Part shown: positions 45,776 to 57,999 of the stretch, piece after piece
Layout: every line of letters begins with the position of its first letter
How positions within the stretch are numbered: position 1 is the first letter of the stretch
Assembly (NCBI GenBank): GCA_030762895.1
Contig: CM061068.1
Coordinates: 41,898,783 to 41,962,782, forward strand
Source: Sophora flavescens
Lineage: Eukaryota > Streptophyta > Magnoliopsida > Fabales > Fabaceae
Direction of reading: 5' to 3'
Length of the DNA: 64,000 nt
Notes under the pieces: generated by a model
Told to the model about the DNA's origin: nothing
The model's input: only the letters and a program-made list of their open reading frames with translations
The model's database searches: none
Position numbers and translations under genes: made by a program

Positions 45776-46665
45776 ACCTATGGCCTGGCTTTGACTGATT
45801 TTATGGCCTGACCTGTTTAATAAAAAGTCCAGGTCTAGGCCTTTTAAAAATCCTTTTTAGATAAATAGGTCAGGCTTGGGCTTCTGAAAAAGCATACTAA
45901 GCATGATAGGTCGGCTTGATTAACATTACTTATAATTAAATATTAAATATATATATAATAAAATATTTATCACAGAAATTAATAATCCTAATTATTAAAC
46001 ATATTGAAAAGCCTAGTACAAACAAAGAAAAAAACCTAATCTGAAAGCGAAAACCTAACAAAGAAAGAGTGTTACTCTCTTTTTCCTCCTGAGACCTGAG
46101 TCCCGACGGTGCACACTTTGCGTCACCACACACCAGGTGTCGGCTGCCACACTGCATCACAAGCTGGTTCGTTCGTTCAGTTCCTCCTCGTTCGGGCGTC
46201 GTTTCATTGTTCGGTTCCTCCCCGCTTCATCATTTTACTCGATCGTCCTCGCTCGTTGTTTCGGTCATCTTCATTGTTTCCTTCGATCGGTTCCTCCTTG
46301 CTCATTGTTTGGCCTTCCTCGCTTCATCGTTTCGTTCGGTCGTTGTCGTTTGTCGCTCAGCCATCCTCGCTCTTTGTTGGCTTGGTTGTTTTTTGCGTCG
46401 TTGGCTCCTCCCTTTTCCGACGGTGTCCTCTCTTCATTCACAGGTATTTAATGCTTCATATTTACCTTTGCTTTACCATTTTATGTTTGCCGGGGTTTAT
46501 GTGTTTGGGTCATTTTTTATGCTACAAAGAAGGGGAGGGTCGATTTCATCCCTTGCAGCATTTTGTTTTTGTGGGTTACTCGCCAAAATATCCTATGTGA
46601 TTTTGCTACTTGGAGTTGGTTACTCGTCAAATTGACCTTTTGATGTATTTATGAGTTTTTTTCAG

Positions 46666-46741
46666 GTTGTGATTGAAGGCTTTAAGAGTTACAGGGAGGA
46701 AGTTGCCATAGTGCCTTTCAGTTCTAAAGTTAATTGTGTTG
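46666..46741 (+). pseudogene. SMC3-like exon fragment
   Basis: Preceded by ...ttttttcag and followed by G|gtaaaaac, the 76 bases read VVIEGFKSYREEVA...PFSSKVNCV. This matches the N-terminal exon of the cohesin subunit SMC3 just before its Walker A motif. The Walker A exon is not found downstream. A CT-rich GC block at 46100-46450 ending 'ttcattcacag|gtattt' may be the captured 5' leader and first exon, without its ATG. Confidence 0.7.
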
Positions 46742-47026
46742 GTAAAAACTTGACTGAAAAACTTTAATGGTTTCTTCTATTGATTTAGGAAAATCCTTGG
46801 AAATGCATTATGTGATTGCTTCATTCATGACATGACATGACATGATGGCAGCTCAGTGAAGTACAAAATTGAGGCAATATAGAATAAATTGTTTATTTAA
46901 AATTTTGTTTGTATATTGATATATTTGTGTGGACTATATACATATGTTTTTTTTTTACTGGGACTATATACATATGTTAATGTGTGTGACAACCTATGAG
47001 TAGTATGAAAATAATTAATCATCATA

Positions 47027-47234
47027 ATAAGTGTGCGCATGGGTTGGCTACTTCTAGTTTGGCCTCGGGCTCCTTTGGTACTATGGTGCTTAACTCTCCT
47101 CCAGGACAGCTTGCTTTGTTGTTGCTGTCTGATGTTAATGGGGGTCTCAGTACCCCTAGTTGCTTGTAGTTTTCTTTTTGTTTTTGGTTTCGGGACTTAG
47201 TCCCCTCTTATCTAATCTACCAAAAATAAAAAAG
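47027..47234 (+). mobile_element. 5'-truncated LINE with 14-bp target duplication
   Basis: 208 bp ending 'gggacttagtcccctc...ccaaaaataaaaaag', a plant L1 3' end type. Flanked by aattaatcatcata at 47013-47026 and 47235-47248. It inserted into the hAT-like element. Confidence 0.8.
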
Positions 47235-47559
47235 AATTAATCATCATAGTTTGTAAGTTGTAATTAGGTATTAGCCTATTTAGTCATTGGCCTATTTGGT
47301 TTGACCTATTTAGCAGCAGGCCTGTGGCTTATTTAGCAGTAGGCCCGTGGCCTTATTAAAGGCCTTCATAGGAAATAGGGCTTTAAAAAGGCTTTCAGGC
47401 CAGGCCATGCTTTTAAAAAGGCCAGGCCAAGTCTTAAAAAAAGCCTATGTCAGGTAACAGGTCAAGCTTACGCTTGATATTTTTGAAACAGGTCAGGCCT
47501 ATTTAGCTAAAGCCTGGCCTGACCTGACCTATTCCCACCCCTAGTGGTTCCCAAGTAGG

Positions 47560-48493
47560 ACTAAAAATAAGTATGTCATAAAAAAAACAAGGACAAACTT
47601 ACGTAAATAAGGTCGGAAGAGGTCATTCATGGCCGCTTGAAAGGTAGATGGGGCATTAGTGAGCCTGAAAGGCATAACAAGGAACTCATAATGCCCATCA
47701 AAAGTCCGAAAACCTGTTTTTGGAATGTCCTCTTGAGAAAGACGAATTTGATGATAGCCCGACCGAAGATCAATTTTAGAGAAGTAGGAAGCCCCGTTGA
47801 CCTCATCAAGGAGTTCATCAATTGTAGGGATAGGAAAACGATCCTTGATAGTAATGGCGTTGAGAGCCCTAAAATCAACGTAAAATCGCCAAGTACCATC
47901 CTTCTTTTTAACTAGAAGGACCGGAGAAGAATATGGGCTAGTTCTAGGCCGAATGAGCCCCTATTGAAGCATTTCAGTAATGATCTTAGTCATAGCTTCC
48001 TTTTGGAAATGAGGGTAGCGATACTATTTTATATTCACCGGGGTTGAATTAGGATGGAGGTGAATATGATGATCGTGGGGTCGGTTGGGTGGCTGCCCAT
48101 GGGGTGTAGTGAAGACATGAGAGTAAAGTTGTAGGATGGATAGTAGGTTCGGTGGGACAGAGGCAAGAATGTCTTGGTCCTCGGGTTTTTGGTTGGATGT
48201 AGCTTTTGGTAGGGAGTTAGGGTGGGTTTGGAGGGAAGGTTTCGGTATCATGGAAATGGTTAGGCATGTGGCAATAGAGTCAGTGTGTATCATGCGGGTA
48301 AGGTGGTGGAAAGTAGCTGGGGTCACCATGGCAGAGTTGTTGCCTTTAAGAGTGACAAAAGACCCCTCATGGTAAAATTGCATTGATGGCACTGTAAAAT
48401 CTGAAATAAAAGGGCCTAGTGTTTGCAGCCATTGAATGCCAAGGACAACATCGGCACCTTGGATAGGTAGTAAGTAAAAAGGAATATGGAAAG
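47560..48493 (-). pseudogene. G1 protease end and reverse transcriptase, broken
   Basis: From 48493 downward: LPIQGADVVLGIQWL (protease C-terminal side), a linker, then RT with DGTWRFYVDFRALNAITIKD (about 47905-47850), FSKIDLRSGYHQIRL and DIPKTGFRTFDGHYEF (about 47780-47700). In-frame stops occur near 48022 and 47962, and the domain ends before the catalytic YVDD. Decayed and truncated. Confidence 0.8.
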
Positions 48494-51338
48494 TGTAACA
48501 GCCTGATTTTAATAATGTTGTTCAACTGATTAAAATATAATTAATTTTATTTTAATCTGAGAGTTAGAAAGTGATTTTGAATAAAATAAAATCATATTCA
48601 TTGTCTACTTTATGGTAGAAGGTTAGGGTAAAATTTTGGGTTGAAAATTCAGACGAAACTCGATCTGCGTTTTCACTGACAGTAAAAGTTTACTGAGCAG
48701 AAAACCTAATTTTGACCCGCGAACGAAATGGTTAGTGTTTTTGTCGTGTTTCCAACGACTTTAGTAATTTTGGAAATTTTACGTTCGGACTTAAAAATAT
48801 AATATTTTATCCGGGTAAAAATTTCGAGAATTACGATCGAAAACTTTAATCGGGTAAACAACGGAACAGTATTGAGAGCTGAGGTGACTGAATTGACTTG
48901 ATGGGGTGAGGTGACTTGATGACTAAAGCAAGTGTCACATCCATGGAAAGTCATGATGATGACTTAGGAATTTAATGTATTTTAATCCTAAAACCTATTA
49001 ATCTCTCTCATAACCAACCAAACATGTCCTAAGACAAACTTGGCATCCAATTTTCTCTCATCTTCTTCTCCCACGCGCCTCTCTCCCTCCCATCTCTCTC
49101 TATATATATACTCACTTTTCTTCACTCACATTTTGTACTCTCACAAACTAAGAAACACTTACATGTTCCGTTGATTTTTCTTAAGGAGTTGATCATTCTT
49201 GTTCATTTTCTCCAAGATTCAAGGGTAATACTTCTTCCTCTTACTCATCCAAGTTCTCTTCTTCACTTATTTCTTGAGTTTGTGCCATGTTCATCGATTT
49301 TACATTCTTAGATCTACAGGCTTCTAAAATCTCTAGAAAATTGTAGAAAAATCATAAAAATGTGAAACCAATTTCTATGAATAGTTATGATCTCTACTTT
49401 CATTATCCAAGAGCATGTAATCAAAAAAATTTTCCTTCTAGGTGGATTTGGGTAAATGAATTTTTGTTCAATTTTTATATTATGACACTTGATCTTAACT
49501 CCTTAAAACCTATAGTTATATCTAGAAGGTTGAAATCAAAATAAGCTCCTAACCCTATTTTCCTTAGTTGGTCGAAACTTGTATGAAAAAGGGTTTGTTA
49601 ATTTTGTTATTTTCCTTTTAAAATCTAATGCTTGATTTGAGCTATCTAATACCTGTATTATCTAAATCAAGAGCTTGAATCCAACTAAATTCTCTATCCT
49701 ATTTTATGGTTCAATGTCGAAACCCTACCCTAAGTGGTTGGATGATTTTTATTTCATATTTTCAACCTATAGCAATTTATCCTAACTAGTTAAGATTTAG
49801 GTAATTATTATCCAAAAGATTAGAATGAGAAAATGACCCTAGCCTATTTTTGAATTGATGGCCGAAACCTAGCATTAATGTGTCAAAGAGGTTTTGTTGA
49901 TTTATTTGTGGTTGTGTTGTTGGTTGAAGGAGGAATTAGTAACGTGTGGTGTGATAACGAGGAACATCGATTTCATAATCCCGGTGATAACCCAGGTGGG
50001 GGAAAGAACCAACCTATCGTCGGAATGGATAAGTAGTAGATTATATAATAATTGTGTAGGGCGACCTAAACCCTGCTAGTAGTCGAGTAATCGACAAGAC
50101 CAAAATCACATTGGAAACCTTTCTGAAAAACCAATGGTGATTCGGGGATTGTAGGTTTATCGACATTAGGTTGATTTTATACTGTTGATGGTTGATTTGA
50201 TTTTATTACCTTTATTGAATTGATTTTGTGCTATGTTGGTGATATTGGAATATTTTGATCGATATTGTGTTATGCATGATCTGCCTGGTTTTTGTTATTA
50301 TGCTTAGTGGATTTTAAGCAAAGATATATACGTTGTCTGAGAGATGATTGTTTTGGGAGTGAGGATAATGATGATTTAGAAGTGCCTAACCTAGATGATG
50401 TATGTTAAAGAGGTGTTATGGCATAGAATATGTGTCAAGTTATAATGGAAGGTTAAGGCACTAGGTTGTTGTTAAAACGGGTTGGTGAGATTCAAGTATA
50501 GGTGTTGTTGTCCACAACCGTGTATTGGTAATATAATACACGAGGACAAAAGCGTATTGATAATATAATACACAAAGACAAAAGTGTATTGGTAATATAA
50601 TACACAAGGACATCTGTGTATTGGTAATATAATACAGTGTATTGGTAATATAATACACGTAAAGCACACCTGTGTATTAGTAATATAATACACCGTGTAT
50701 TGGTAATATAATACACGTAAAATCAAGAGTTCTCGCGAGACCACTTCCACCTTAGAAATAGGTGTGTAAATATGGTGTCTTTGAGTAGCATGAGATTGAG
50801 GGTAAATGATGATATATTAACTTGAGGATGATTTGTTAGTTAAGTGTGTTGATTGTCTGTGATAATTACTGTATAATTTACTATGGCTTTTTCTGCTTTT
50901 GATGATAGAACTGTTTCTTATCCTCTGTATAATTATTTATGTTGTATTTTATCTCCTTGTGGAATCCTATGAGAAGACCCTGTGGATGAGTGTAACCAGG
51001 AGGAGTTGGAAGGAACTCTCTACGAACCCGAGGTCGGAGGACGAGATGTGACCCATGGTGATTAGGGTCTAGTTAGTTATAACCAGTGTGTCTCGTGAGG
51101 TGTATTTTTATATGTTTCCGCTTTGTTTAACTTTTGTTTAAGTATTTCTGTAATATGTTTTTAAGACATATATGTGTACGCTTAACATAACTATAGTGTG
51201 ATATTTTAATTAATTGAAGTTGTGAGCTTTTGAAACTTAAGCTTTAATTTCTACGTATTTTCATATTAAGCGCACGAGTAAGAAATTAATTAATGAGGTT
51301 TTAGTCTAATAAAACACCGGAGTACAACGGGTATCTCA
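48494..51338 (+). repeat. Solo LTR X (2845 bp) with 5-bp target duplication
   Basis: Starts TGTAACAGCCTG and ends GGGTATCTCA, flanked by gaaag at 48489-48493 and 51339-51343. It interrupts the protease frame of G1 precisely. No primer site, polypurine tract or coding region is inside. TATA (tatatatata, 49101-49110) supports plus orientation. The TGTAAC start is common in Tekay-type chromoviruses; lineage is inferred. It carries a hairpin array at 50517-50716. Confidence 0.85.
50517..50716 (+). repeat. Seven palindromic 22-bp units in solo LTR X
   Basis: Each unit has arms GTGTATT and AATACAC around 'ggtaatat', with spacers of 0-14 bases. Copies begin near 50520, 50551, 50586, 50617, 50638, 50673 and 50695. 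Open frames rich in Tyr and Thr on the minus strand are produced by the repeats. Confidence 0.9.
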
Positions 51339-51343
51339 GAAAG

Positions 51344-51972
51344 TATTGGGGCTCACTGTAATGGGGACAGAATGACAATAGCCCGAACAATGCAACCGGG
51401 CTCCATTCCCAACCATAACTGAAAATGTAATTAAGGGTGTGATGGTGAGGTTTAGGAAGGTGGCTATGCGGGGTTGGATGATGTTATGCGAGCTGCCCGT
51501 GTCAACCAAAACCGACACCGGATGGCCAAGTATAAGGCTAGAAAATGTAGTGTGCGTGGGGATGGTTGGCCTTGGACAACATCCATAGAAAGATGAAAAT
51601 GTTCAGGGTGAGGTGATGTGTGAGTGGTTTCATGTGGGCTATGTTGAATGGGCAGGGATGGTTGTGGTAAGGTAGTAGGATCAGGGGGCTTAGGTTGGCC
51701 AAAAAGGGAAAGATCCTCATCAGTGGGTAAGGCCTTCTCATTGGCATCGGTTTCTTCGGGTAAGAGTAAGAGTCAGTGAGGGGATTTACAGCGGTGACTC
51801 GTATAGAAACATTCATCGCAGTTAAAGCAAAGGCCTTTGGCCCGGCGGGCTTGTTGTTCTGTTGGGGACAAGCGACGAATGGGAAAAGGTGGTTTCAGGT
51901 TAGGATGGGGGCTAATCTGGTAGATGGTGCAGGTAACAGGGGAGTTGGGGGTGGAGGAACCAGGGAGGGTGT
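51344..51972 (-). pseudogene. G1 gag C-terminus and protease, broken
   Basis: A zinc knuckle GLCFNCDECFYTSHRC at about 51840-51795 ends the gag part. The aspartic protease motif VLVDTGSSHNIIQPR lies at about 51512-51470. In-frame stops and shifts lie between them (for example near 51775). Confidence 0.78.
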
Positions 51973-52410
51973 TGAAGGAAAACCTATAATTCTAAACATC
52001 ATACAGATACAAATCATAGCATATGATTCATGTTAATCAAAGGAGAGGAGAAGAATTTCACACCTTGGAGATTCGCAGAATCCATCACAATAGATCAGAT
52101 TGTGAGAGAGATGAACAGTGGATCAGAATGTGAGAGTTACTTCTCTCTTTCTGGTTGGTTCAGTATGTGTTTCTGTCTGTTAGAATGCCTAATGGGGAGG
52201 CAATTCTTATAACCTACCAGCAGAGAGTAGGGACCTCTCAACGGGTTAACATTAGAATGACCCTGCCCATCATAGGGTCACTCTTAGTAAATACCCAACA
52301 ACAATTTCACCAATTGGTTACGTAATTAAGAATTAATTTTATAACTGATATATTAATAATTTAATCACCAATTAATGCTAATCCACATATTATTAAATTA
52401 AAATTTAACA
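51973..52410 (-). repeat. 3' LTR of C1
   Basis: Minus-strand start TGTTAAATTT, end TTTTCCTTCA. The polypurine-like AAGTGGGAGAAT (plus 52411-52422) lies directly before it. Confidence 0.92.
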
Positions 52411-52855
52411 ATTCTCCCACTTGGATAGCATTAATCAATTATTAAAAGGAAATACCAGTTACGATCAAAGCACACGTTAACCAGCAGTATAAGAAATACA
52501 AGTTTTAACAATGCAGAAATAGTATCCGATAGGGAAGTAAATCATACATGCTAAAGACTCATATTTCACATAAAGATTGATGAATATAAAATTGCATATA
52601 ATTAATAAAGAGAAATATGCAATTCAAAAAATGGTCCAAGCATCTTAAAATGCTATAAGAGATATGAAAACAAGAATGACGTCAATTTACATATCTCATA
52701 AAAACGATAATGGGCAAACAATGGTTTCAGACTCCCACTAATCCAATACATCAAAAGACTTAACTAAGCCCATATGAATTACATGATTCCGAATATTCCA
52801 AATAGCTTAAGCCTTTGGTTAGTGGATCGCAAAGCATGTTTCTGTATCAATATGC
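52411..52855 (-). other. C1 3' untranslated region
   Basis: About 445 bases between the RNase H remnant and the 3' LTR; AT-rich, with no coding frame recognised. Confidence 0.6.
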
Positions 52856-53669
52856 TCAATACGAGTCCGAAACTCCTCGAATCTTCTCTCTAACGAACAA
52901 ATATTTCACATCAAAATGCTTAGTGCGAGAAGAGCTTCTATTGTTATGAGAGAAGTTCACAGCAGCGATATTGTCACAATATATCACAAGTGGCCTAGAT
53001 ATGCTTTCAACAATATGAAAGCCGAAAATCAAATTTTTCAGCCACATGGCTTGACAAGTAGCCTCATAGCAAGCAACATACTCTGCTTCCATGGTAGAAG
53101 TAGGCGTAAGCGTCCTGTTTGACGCTTTTCCAAGAAATAGCTCCTCCCGCCATCATAAAGATAAAGCCGAGTAGATTTTCTGGTCGTCAGGGCAACTGCG
53201 AAATCGAAATCGAATAACCAATGACCTGAAGTTGATCGGACTTCTTATAGGTCAACATATAATCTTTGGTTCCCTGCAAATATCTCATGACCTTTTTACG
53301 GCTTTCCAATGACCCAAACCTGGGTTGCTCAAGTATCTCCCTAAAGCATTTACAAAGAAAAAGCAATGTCGGGACGAGTACAAACTTGAGCATACATTAA
53401 ACTCGCCAACAATGAAGCATATGGGACCTTTTCCATTTCATTTATTTCTACATCATTTTGAGGACATTGAGATTTAAAGAATTTGTCCTCACCCTTTTGA
53501 ACAAAGCACATGGGGAGCAAGAATGCATATTAAGCCTTTTGAGGACCTTTTCAATATATCCTTTTTGAGACAATCCAAGAACACCACGTGACCTATCACG
53601 ATAAATCTGGATGCCTAAAACAAATGAAGCATCACCAAGGTCTTTCATATCAAAGTGGCTACTCAACAT
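52856..53669 (-). pseudogene. C1 RT C-terminus and RNase H, broken
   Basis: Frames at 53669-53448 (DMKDLGDASFVLGIQI, GLSQKGYIEKVL), 53393-53187 (RKKVMRYLQGTKDYML) and 53092-52856 (EAEYVACYEATCQAMWL, YCDNIAAVNFS, RTKHFDVKYLFVREKI) cover the connection and RNase H. They lie in different frames with intervening breaks. Confidence 0.85.
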
Positions 53670-55146
53670 GAGTTTTGTCTCGGTCGAATTTTAACACAAC
53701 TGCTAGCAAGAAGTATATCATCAACATATAGAACGAGAATGATGAACTCACCCTCACAAGTCTTCAAGTAAACGACCGATCCGAGGCATTTTCTTTGAAG
53801 CCAAGAGAAGTGACAACCTGATCAAACTTCAAATACCATTGTCCGGAGGCCTGTTTGAGTCCATAAATAGACTTATTCAGCTTGCAAACCAAGTGCTCTT
53901 TGCCTGTTTCATGAAACCTTCAGTGAACCATGTAAACATCTTCAGTAAGGTCTCCATTTAGAAAAGCCGTCTTCACATCCATCTGGTGAAGTTCTAGATC
54001 AAAATGAGCTACCAAATCCATGACAACTCGAAATGAATCTTTTGTAGAGACTGGTGAGAAAGTCTCCTTATAGTCAATGCCTTCTCTTTGGTTATAGCCT
54101 TTAGCTACTAATCTGGCTTTGTACCTTTCAACTTTACCATCTGGAGTACGTTTGGTTTTGAAAACCCATTTGCATCCAACAGGTTTACAACCAATTGGTA
54201 ATTCCTCTAGACTCCAAACACCATTATGAGACATAGAAGACAACTCATCATGCATAGCATTCAGCCAATCAGAAGCATGAGAGCTAGAAATTGCCTCCTT
54301 AAAGGTAATAGGATCATCATCATCATTGAGGTCAAACTCATGTTCTTGGAGATATACAACATAATCATCTGGTATGGAAGGTCTGCGCACTCTTTGAGAT
54401 CGTCTCAGTGGAATTTCATCAACAATAGGATCATGTTCTTGTTCATCTACTAGCGGTGCTGCCACACCATCTTCATGTTGAAGATTCTGATCAACATCAT
54501 TAGCTGGAATCATAACTTCTGTAGGAAAAGGAACAGCTGGTATAGGAACAATGGTGCGATCTTCTCTAAGAGTAACTGGTCGTGGTATATCACTCCCACT
54601 ATCCAAGTCATCCTCAAAGAAAATCGCTCGATCAGATTCGATGACTCGCATAGAATGAGATGGACAATAGAATCTGCTACCTCTGGAACCCACACAATAG
54701 CCAATAAAGAAACCACTAACAGTCTTAAGATCAAGCTTCTTAGACTGAGGATTATAAGGTCTAACTTCTGCCTTACAACCCCATACATGAAAATGTTTCA
54801 AACTCGGCTTCTTTCCACTCATGAGCTCATATGGAGTTTTTTGTACAGACTTGCTGGGTACTTGATTTAGAATGTAGGCAGCAGTTTTTAAGGCATCTCC
54901 CCAAAGAAAGTCTGGCAATGATGAATGGCTTAACATACATCTTGCCATATCCATAAGTGTGCGGTTACGCCTCTCTGCAACTCCATTTTGCTCAGGAGTA
55001 CCAGGCATAGTGTATTGAGCTTCAATACCGCATTCCTCAAGAAATCTGGCAAAAGGTCCCGGGTTTCTACCCGTCTCATTATATCTACCATAGAATTCTC
55101 CACCTCTGTCGGATCTTACACATTTTATCTTCTTACCTGTTTTCAA
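53670..55146 (-). pseudogene. C1 integrase core and reverse transcriptase N-terminus
   Basis: A 408-codon frame (55146-53920) carries the integrase core (SDRGGEFYGRYN, TPEQNGVAERRNRTLMDMAR), the C-terminal region with HVWGCKAEVRPYNP, and an acidic linker. RT then starts (GCKWVFKTKRTPDG, RYKARLVAKGYNQREGIDY, VKTAFLNGDLTEDVYM). The frame is lost near 53920, but the RT catalytic YVDD is visible at about 53725-53714 in another frame. Confidence 0.9.
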
Positions 55147-55233
55147 CTCAACAAAGAAAGATTAAAGGATTTGAAAGCATCTAGGGAACTAGACTTTTCT
55201 TGAAGAAGATCTATCCATCCATATCTCGAGAAA

Positions 55234-55671
55234 TCATCTATAAAGGTAATGAAATACCCATATCCACCCATGGCAATGGGTGTAATAGGTCCACACAGTG
55301 CCTGTGTGAATCAACCGTAGCACATCATCACACCTATTTGCCGCTTTATTCCTAACCTTAGCAGTAAATTTGCCCTTGATGCAATCAACACATGTATCAA
55401 AATCGGAGAAGTCTAGATCATGGAGAATTCCTTCCTTGACTAGCCTCTCAATACGGGGCCTAGAAATATACCCCAAACGTCGATGCCATAACATAGAAGA
55501 ATGTTCATTAATCCTCTGCGTTTGTTTCCAATGTGAGAATGTGACAGACATGTCAAGTAGATTTAACATATAAAGGCCATCACGTAAAACTCCTGAACCA
55601 ACGGAAATAGAATCTGAATAAACAATCAATTTTCCACTACCAAACTTAAAGGTGTAACCACATTTATCCAA
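55234..55671 (-). pseudogene. C1 pre-integrase domain and integrase zinc region
   Basis: Shows SSMLWHRRLGYISRPRIERL and CVDCIKGKF, the HHCC region of copia integrases. The frame is broken from gag at about 55680 and from the integrase core at about 55190 (...GTVWTYYTHCHGW looks shifted). Confidence 0.85.
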
Positions 55672-55695
55672 AGCAGAAAAAAATCAAGTTCCTTC

Positions 55696-56769
55696 TCATA
55701 GAAGGTGCATACACAAAGATTCTCTTAAAAGCAAATTATGTCCAGAAGGCAAAAGTAAAGAAACAATTCCAATGTCAATAACAGAAACTCCAGCTCCATC
55801 TCCCATAATAATCTTAGACTCAGCATCACTTGGTTTCCTCAGGCTTGTGAACCCCTGCAAGGAATTCACAACATGAATGGTTGCACCTGAATCTAACCAC
55901 CAAGTATTTGGAGGAACATCAATGACATTGGATTCAAAGCATGTTAAAGCCAGGAATATACCTTGCTTCTCTTGTTTCTTTTTCAAGAAATAGCAATCAT
56001 CTACCTTGTGGCCATACTTCTTACAATACTTGCAGTTACCCTTGAAGAAACTTTTCTTAGCCTGCAGATGCTGCTTTGCATTCTTCTTCTTTCCCTTTTG
56101 ATCTTTCTTCACAAATCTTGAACCTGACTTAGAAGTTTGATTTGGATCAGATGCAGCAAAAAGATCACTGTGATATTTACACTTTTTAATGGACTCTTCT
56201 TCTTGTGTAACAATGGCAATCATCTCGTCCACTGTCCATTCAGCCTTCTGTGTATTGTAAGAGGTCTTCATTACATCGAATTGTGAAGGAAGAGATTCAA
56301 GAACCCGGTAGATTAAAGTACTTTCGCCAATTTCAACTTTAAGAGATTTCAGTTTGTTGTAATAGTGCATCAGCTTCATGATATGCTCACGCACACCACT
56401 GACCCCATCATATTTGGTCTTGTCAAACAAGGAAAGATACTGACTTTTCTGAGCCTTCTCAAAAGTCATAAATTTCTCTCCAACAACTTTCTGATATTCT
56501 TTAGCATTATTGGTCTCTGTGATACTCTGCCTGATGGATTTTTCCATAGTATACTTCATCACTTTCAGGCAGACTCTATTAGAGTGTTCCCATTTCTCAT
56601 AAGCAATCCTATGTGCTGCAGTAGATTCATCTGTGAGAGCTGCTGGCTTGTCTTCCCTTAAGGCCAGATCCAAGTCAGCAATAGTTAAGTAGAGATCTAG
56701 AGACTCTTTCCAGTCCTCATAGTTTGTCCCATTTAGAGTTTTGACAGAATTTGGGAAGGAGGCTGACAT
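55696..56769 (-). pseudogene. C1 gag and protease
   Basis: 357 codons from ATG 56769 (MSASFPNSVKTLNGTNYEDWK). Seen are the copia gag domain (residues about 10-230), a basic stretch, a CCHC zinc knuckle CKYCKKYGHKVDDC (about 248-261) and the protease active site WWLDSGATIHV (about 293-303). The frame is open up to a break at 55696, where it should continue into the pre-integrase domain. Gag alone may still be translatable. Confidence 0.88.
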
Positions 56770-57986
56770 AAAACAAAGAATAAGGAATCATTAAGGATTG
56801 AAGGTAATATGATTCCATATATGTGTTCAGCCAATCTTACCCATAATACAAATTTCTTATTCATTATAATTCCGCCTAAGGGTCCCGAATCATAATAAAC
56901 AAGAAATATAATAAGAAGAATAATACAATGTACAAAACTTACATCACCAAAATTTCTAATACCGATAGGGTACTTGAAAACCATAATTGACATAAGCTTG
57001 AGACAATAGTACGATGTATAATAACGAATTAAATTAATAATATTACACCGATAGGGTATAATTATTATTAATATAATACAAATATAACACATTAGAATAA
57101 TTAATTATTTAACAACACAAATTTTGTATAATTATACCCACGATAGGTGAGTTCATAACTATACAAAATATCAATAGTCATGCTACAATTATACATTAGA
57201 AAAATTATATTGTATAACAAATGCAGCATAGAACACACAACTTAATTCACATAAGGCTCTAAAAATGATTCGCGAGGCGAATCTTGTGAAAAGTCAGCAA
57301 CGTTTGGTCTTCTCGTGGGTACTCGCGAGGCGAGTCAAGTGTTCGCGAGACGACCCAGAAACCTTTCATTTTCCTAGAACAGTCAGCCTTCGGGGTCGCG
57401 AGGCGAGAAGAGTAGTCGCGGGGCGACCCAGAGACCTTTCATTTTCCTAGAACAGTCAGCCTTCGGGGTCGCGAGGCGAGAAGCGTAGTCGCGGGCGACC
57501 CGCAGAGGATGACAATTTCACTGCTGCTGGCTTTCGAGTTCGCGAGGCGAGAATAATCTCGCGAGGCGAATCTGGAATTCCACAGATGCTTGATGCCCCG
57601 AAATCGCGAGGCGAGAATACACTCGCGGGGCGATCAAACGAGTTGGGGCTTTTTTTACGCAAACAGGAAACGAAAAACCATCGATTTCTCACGTTTTATT
57701 TGATGAAATCCAACGATTTTCGAGTATGTTACTCGAATAACATGTGGGAAGAAAAGCCCTCAAACAATTTTCGAAATCATTGGCGGAGAATCATAGTTTC
57801 GAATTTTGAAGAACAAGGCATGAAAAACGAAAGTTGCTGAAGAAAAAAAATTCTGGGCAAACAAAATTTTTACAATATTGATATAACATGATATGAAAAT
57901 CCCTAAAAAAATTTGCATCTTGATTGAAAAACATAAATTAGGGTTCATATAATTTTAGAATAGCTATAACATGTATCTATCATTGT
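56770..57986 (-). other. C1 untranslated leader
   Basis: About 1.2 kb between primer site and gag ATG, long for a copia element. It contains the GC-rich array at 57265-57640; the rest is AT-rich (56850-57240). Confidence 0.65.
57265..57640 (-). repeat. GC-rich 'tcgcgaggcga' array in C1 leader
   Basis: Repeated tcgcgaggcga-type words, including an 82-bp tandem duplication (57345 and 57427) with 'cctttcattttcctagaac' and 'cagccttcggggtcgcg'. It is homologous to the array in the A1 LTR at 2553-2915. Confidence 0.85.
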
Positions 57987-57997
57987 CTCTGATACCA
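57987..57997 (-). other. Primer-binding site of C1 (initiator Met tRNA)
   Basis: Minus strand TGGTATCAGAG, two bases after the LTR end; complementary to the 3' end of plant initiator tRNA-Met, the usual copia primer. Confidence 0.88.
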
Positions 57998-57999
57998 AT

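Larger units (their letters stand above)
45776..47541. mobile_element. hAT-like non-autonomous transposon with captured gene fragment
   Basis: The right end reads on the minus strand CTAGGGGTGGGAATAGGTCA, a terminal sequence type known from plant hAT elements, followed by many 'aggcctggcc' subterminal words (47250-47530). The left side carries similar 'ggcctggctttgac' and 'ggcctgacctg' words (45780-45900), but its outermost TIR is missing. Between them lie an SMC3-like exon and a truncated LINE. No transposase is present. Confidence 0.5.

Noticed and set aside
46109..46635. 163- and 142-codon plus-strand frames
   Set aside because: Compositional frames in a CT/GC-rich block that looks like a captured 5' leader; frames overlap and have no domain.
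50517..50716. CRISPR-like regular repeats (also at 43080-44150 and 44360-45240)
   Set aside because: Spacers are short, variable and partly repeated; context is a plant LTR, no cas genes. These are minisatellites.
50461..50750. Tyr/Thr-rich minus-strand frames
   Set aside because: Arise from the seven palindromic units in the solo LTR.
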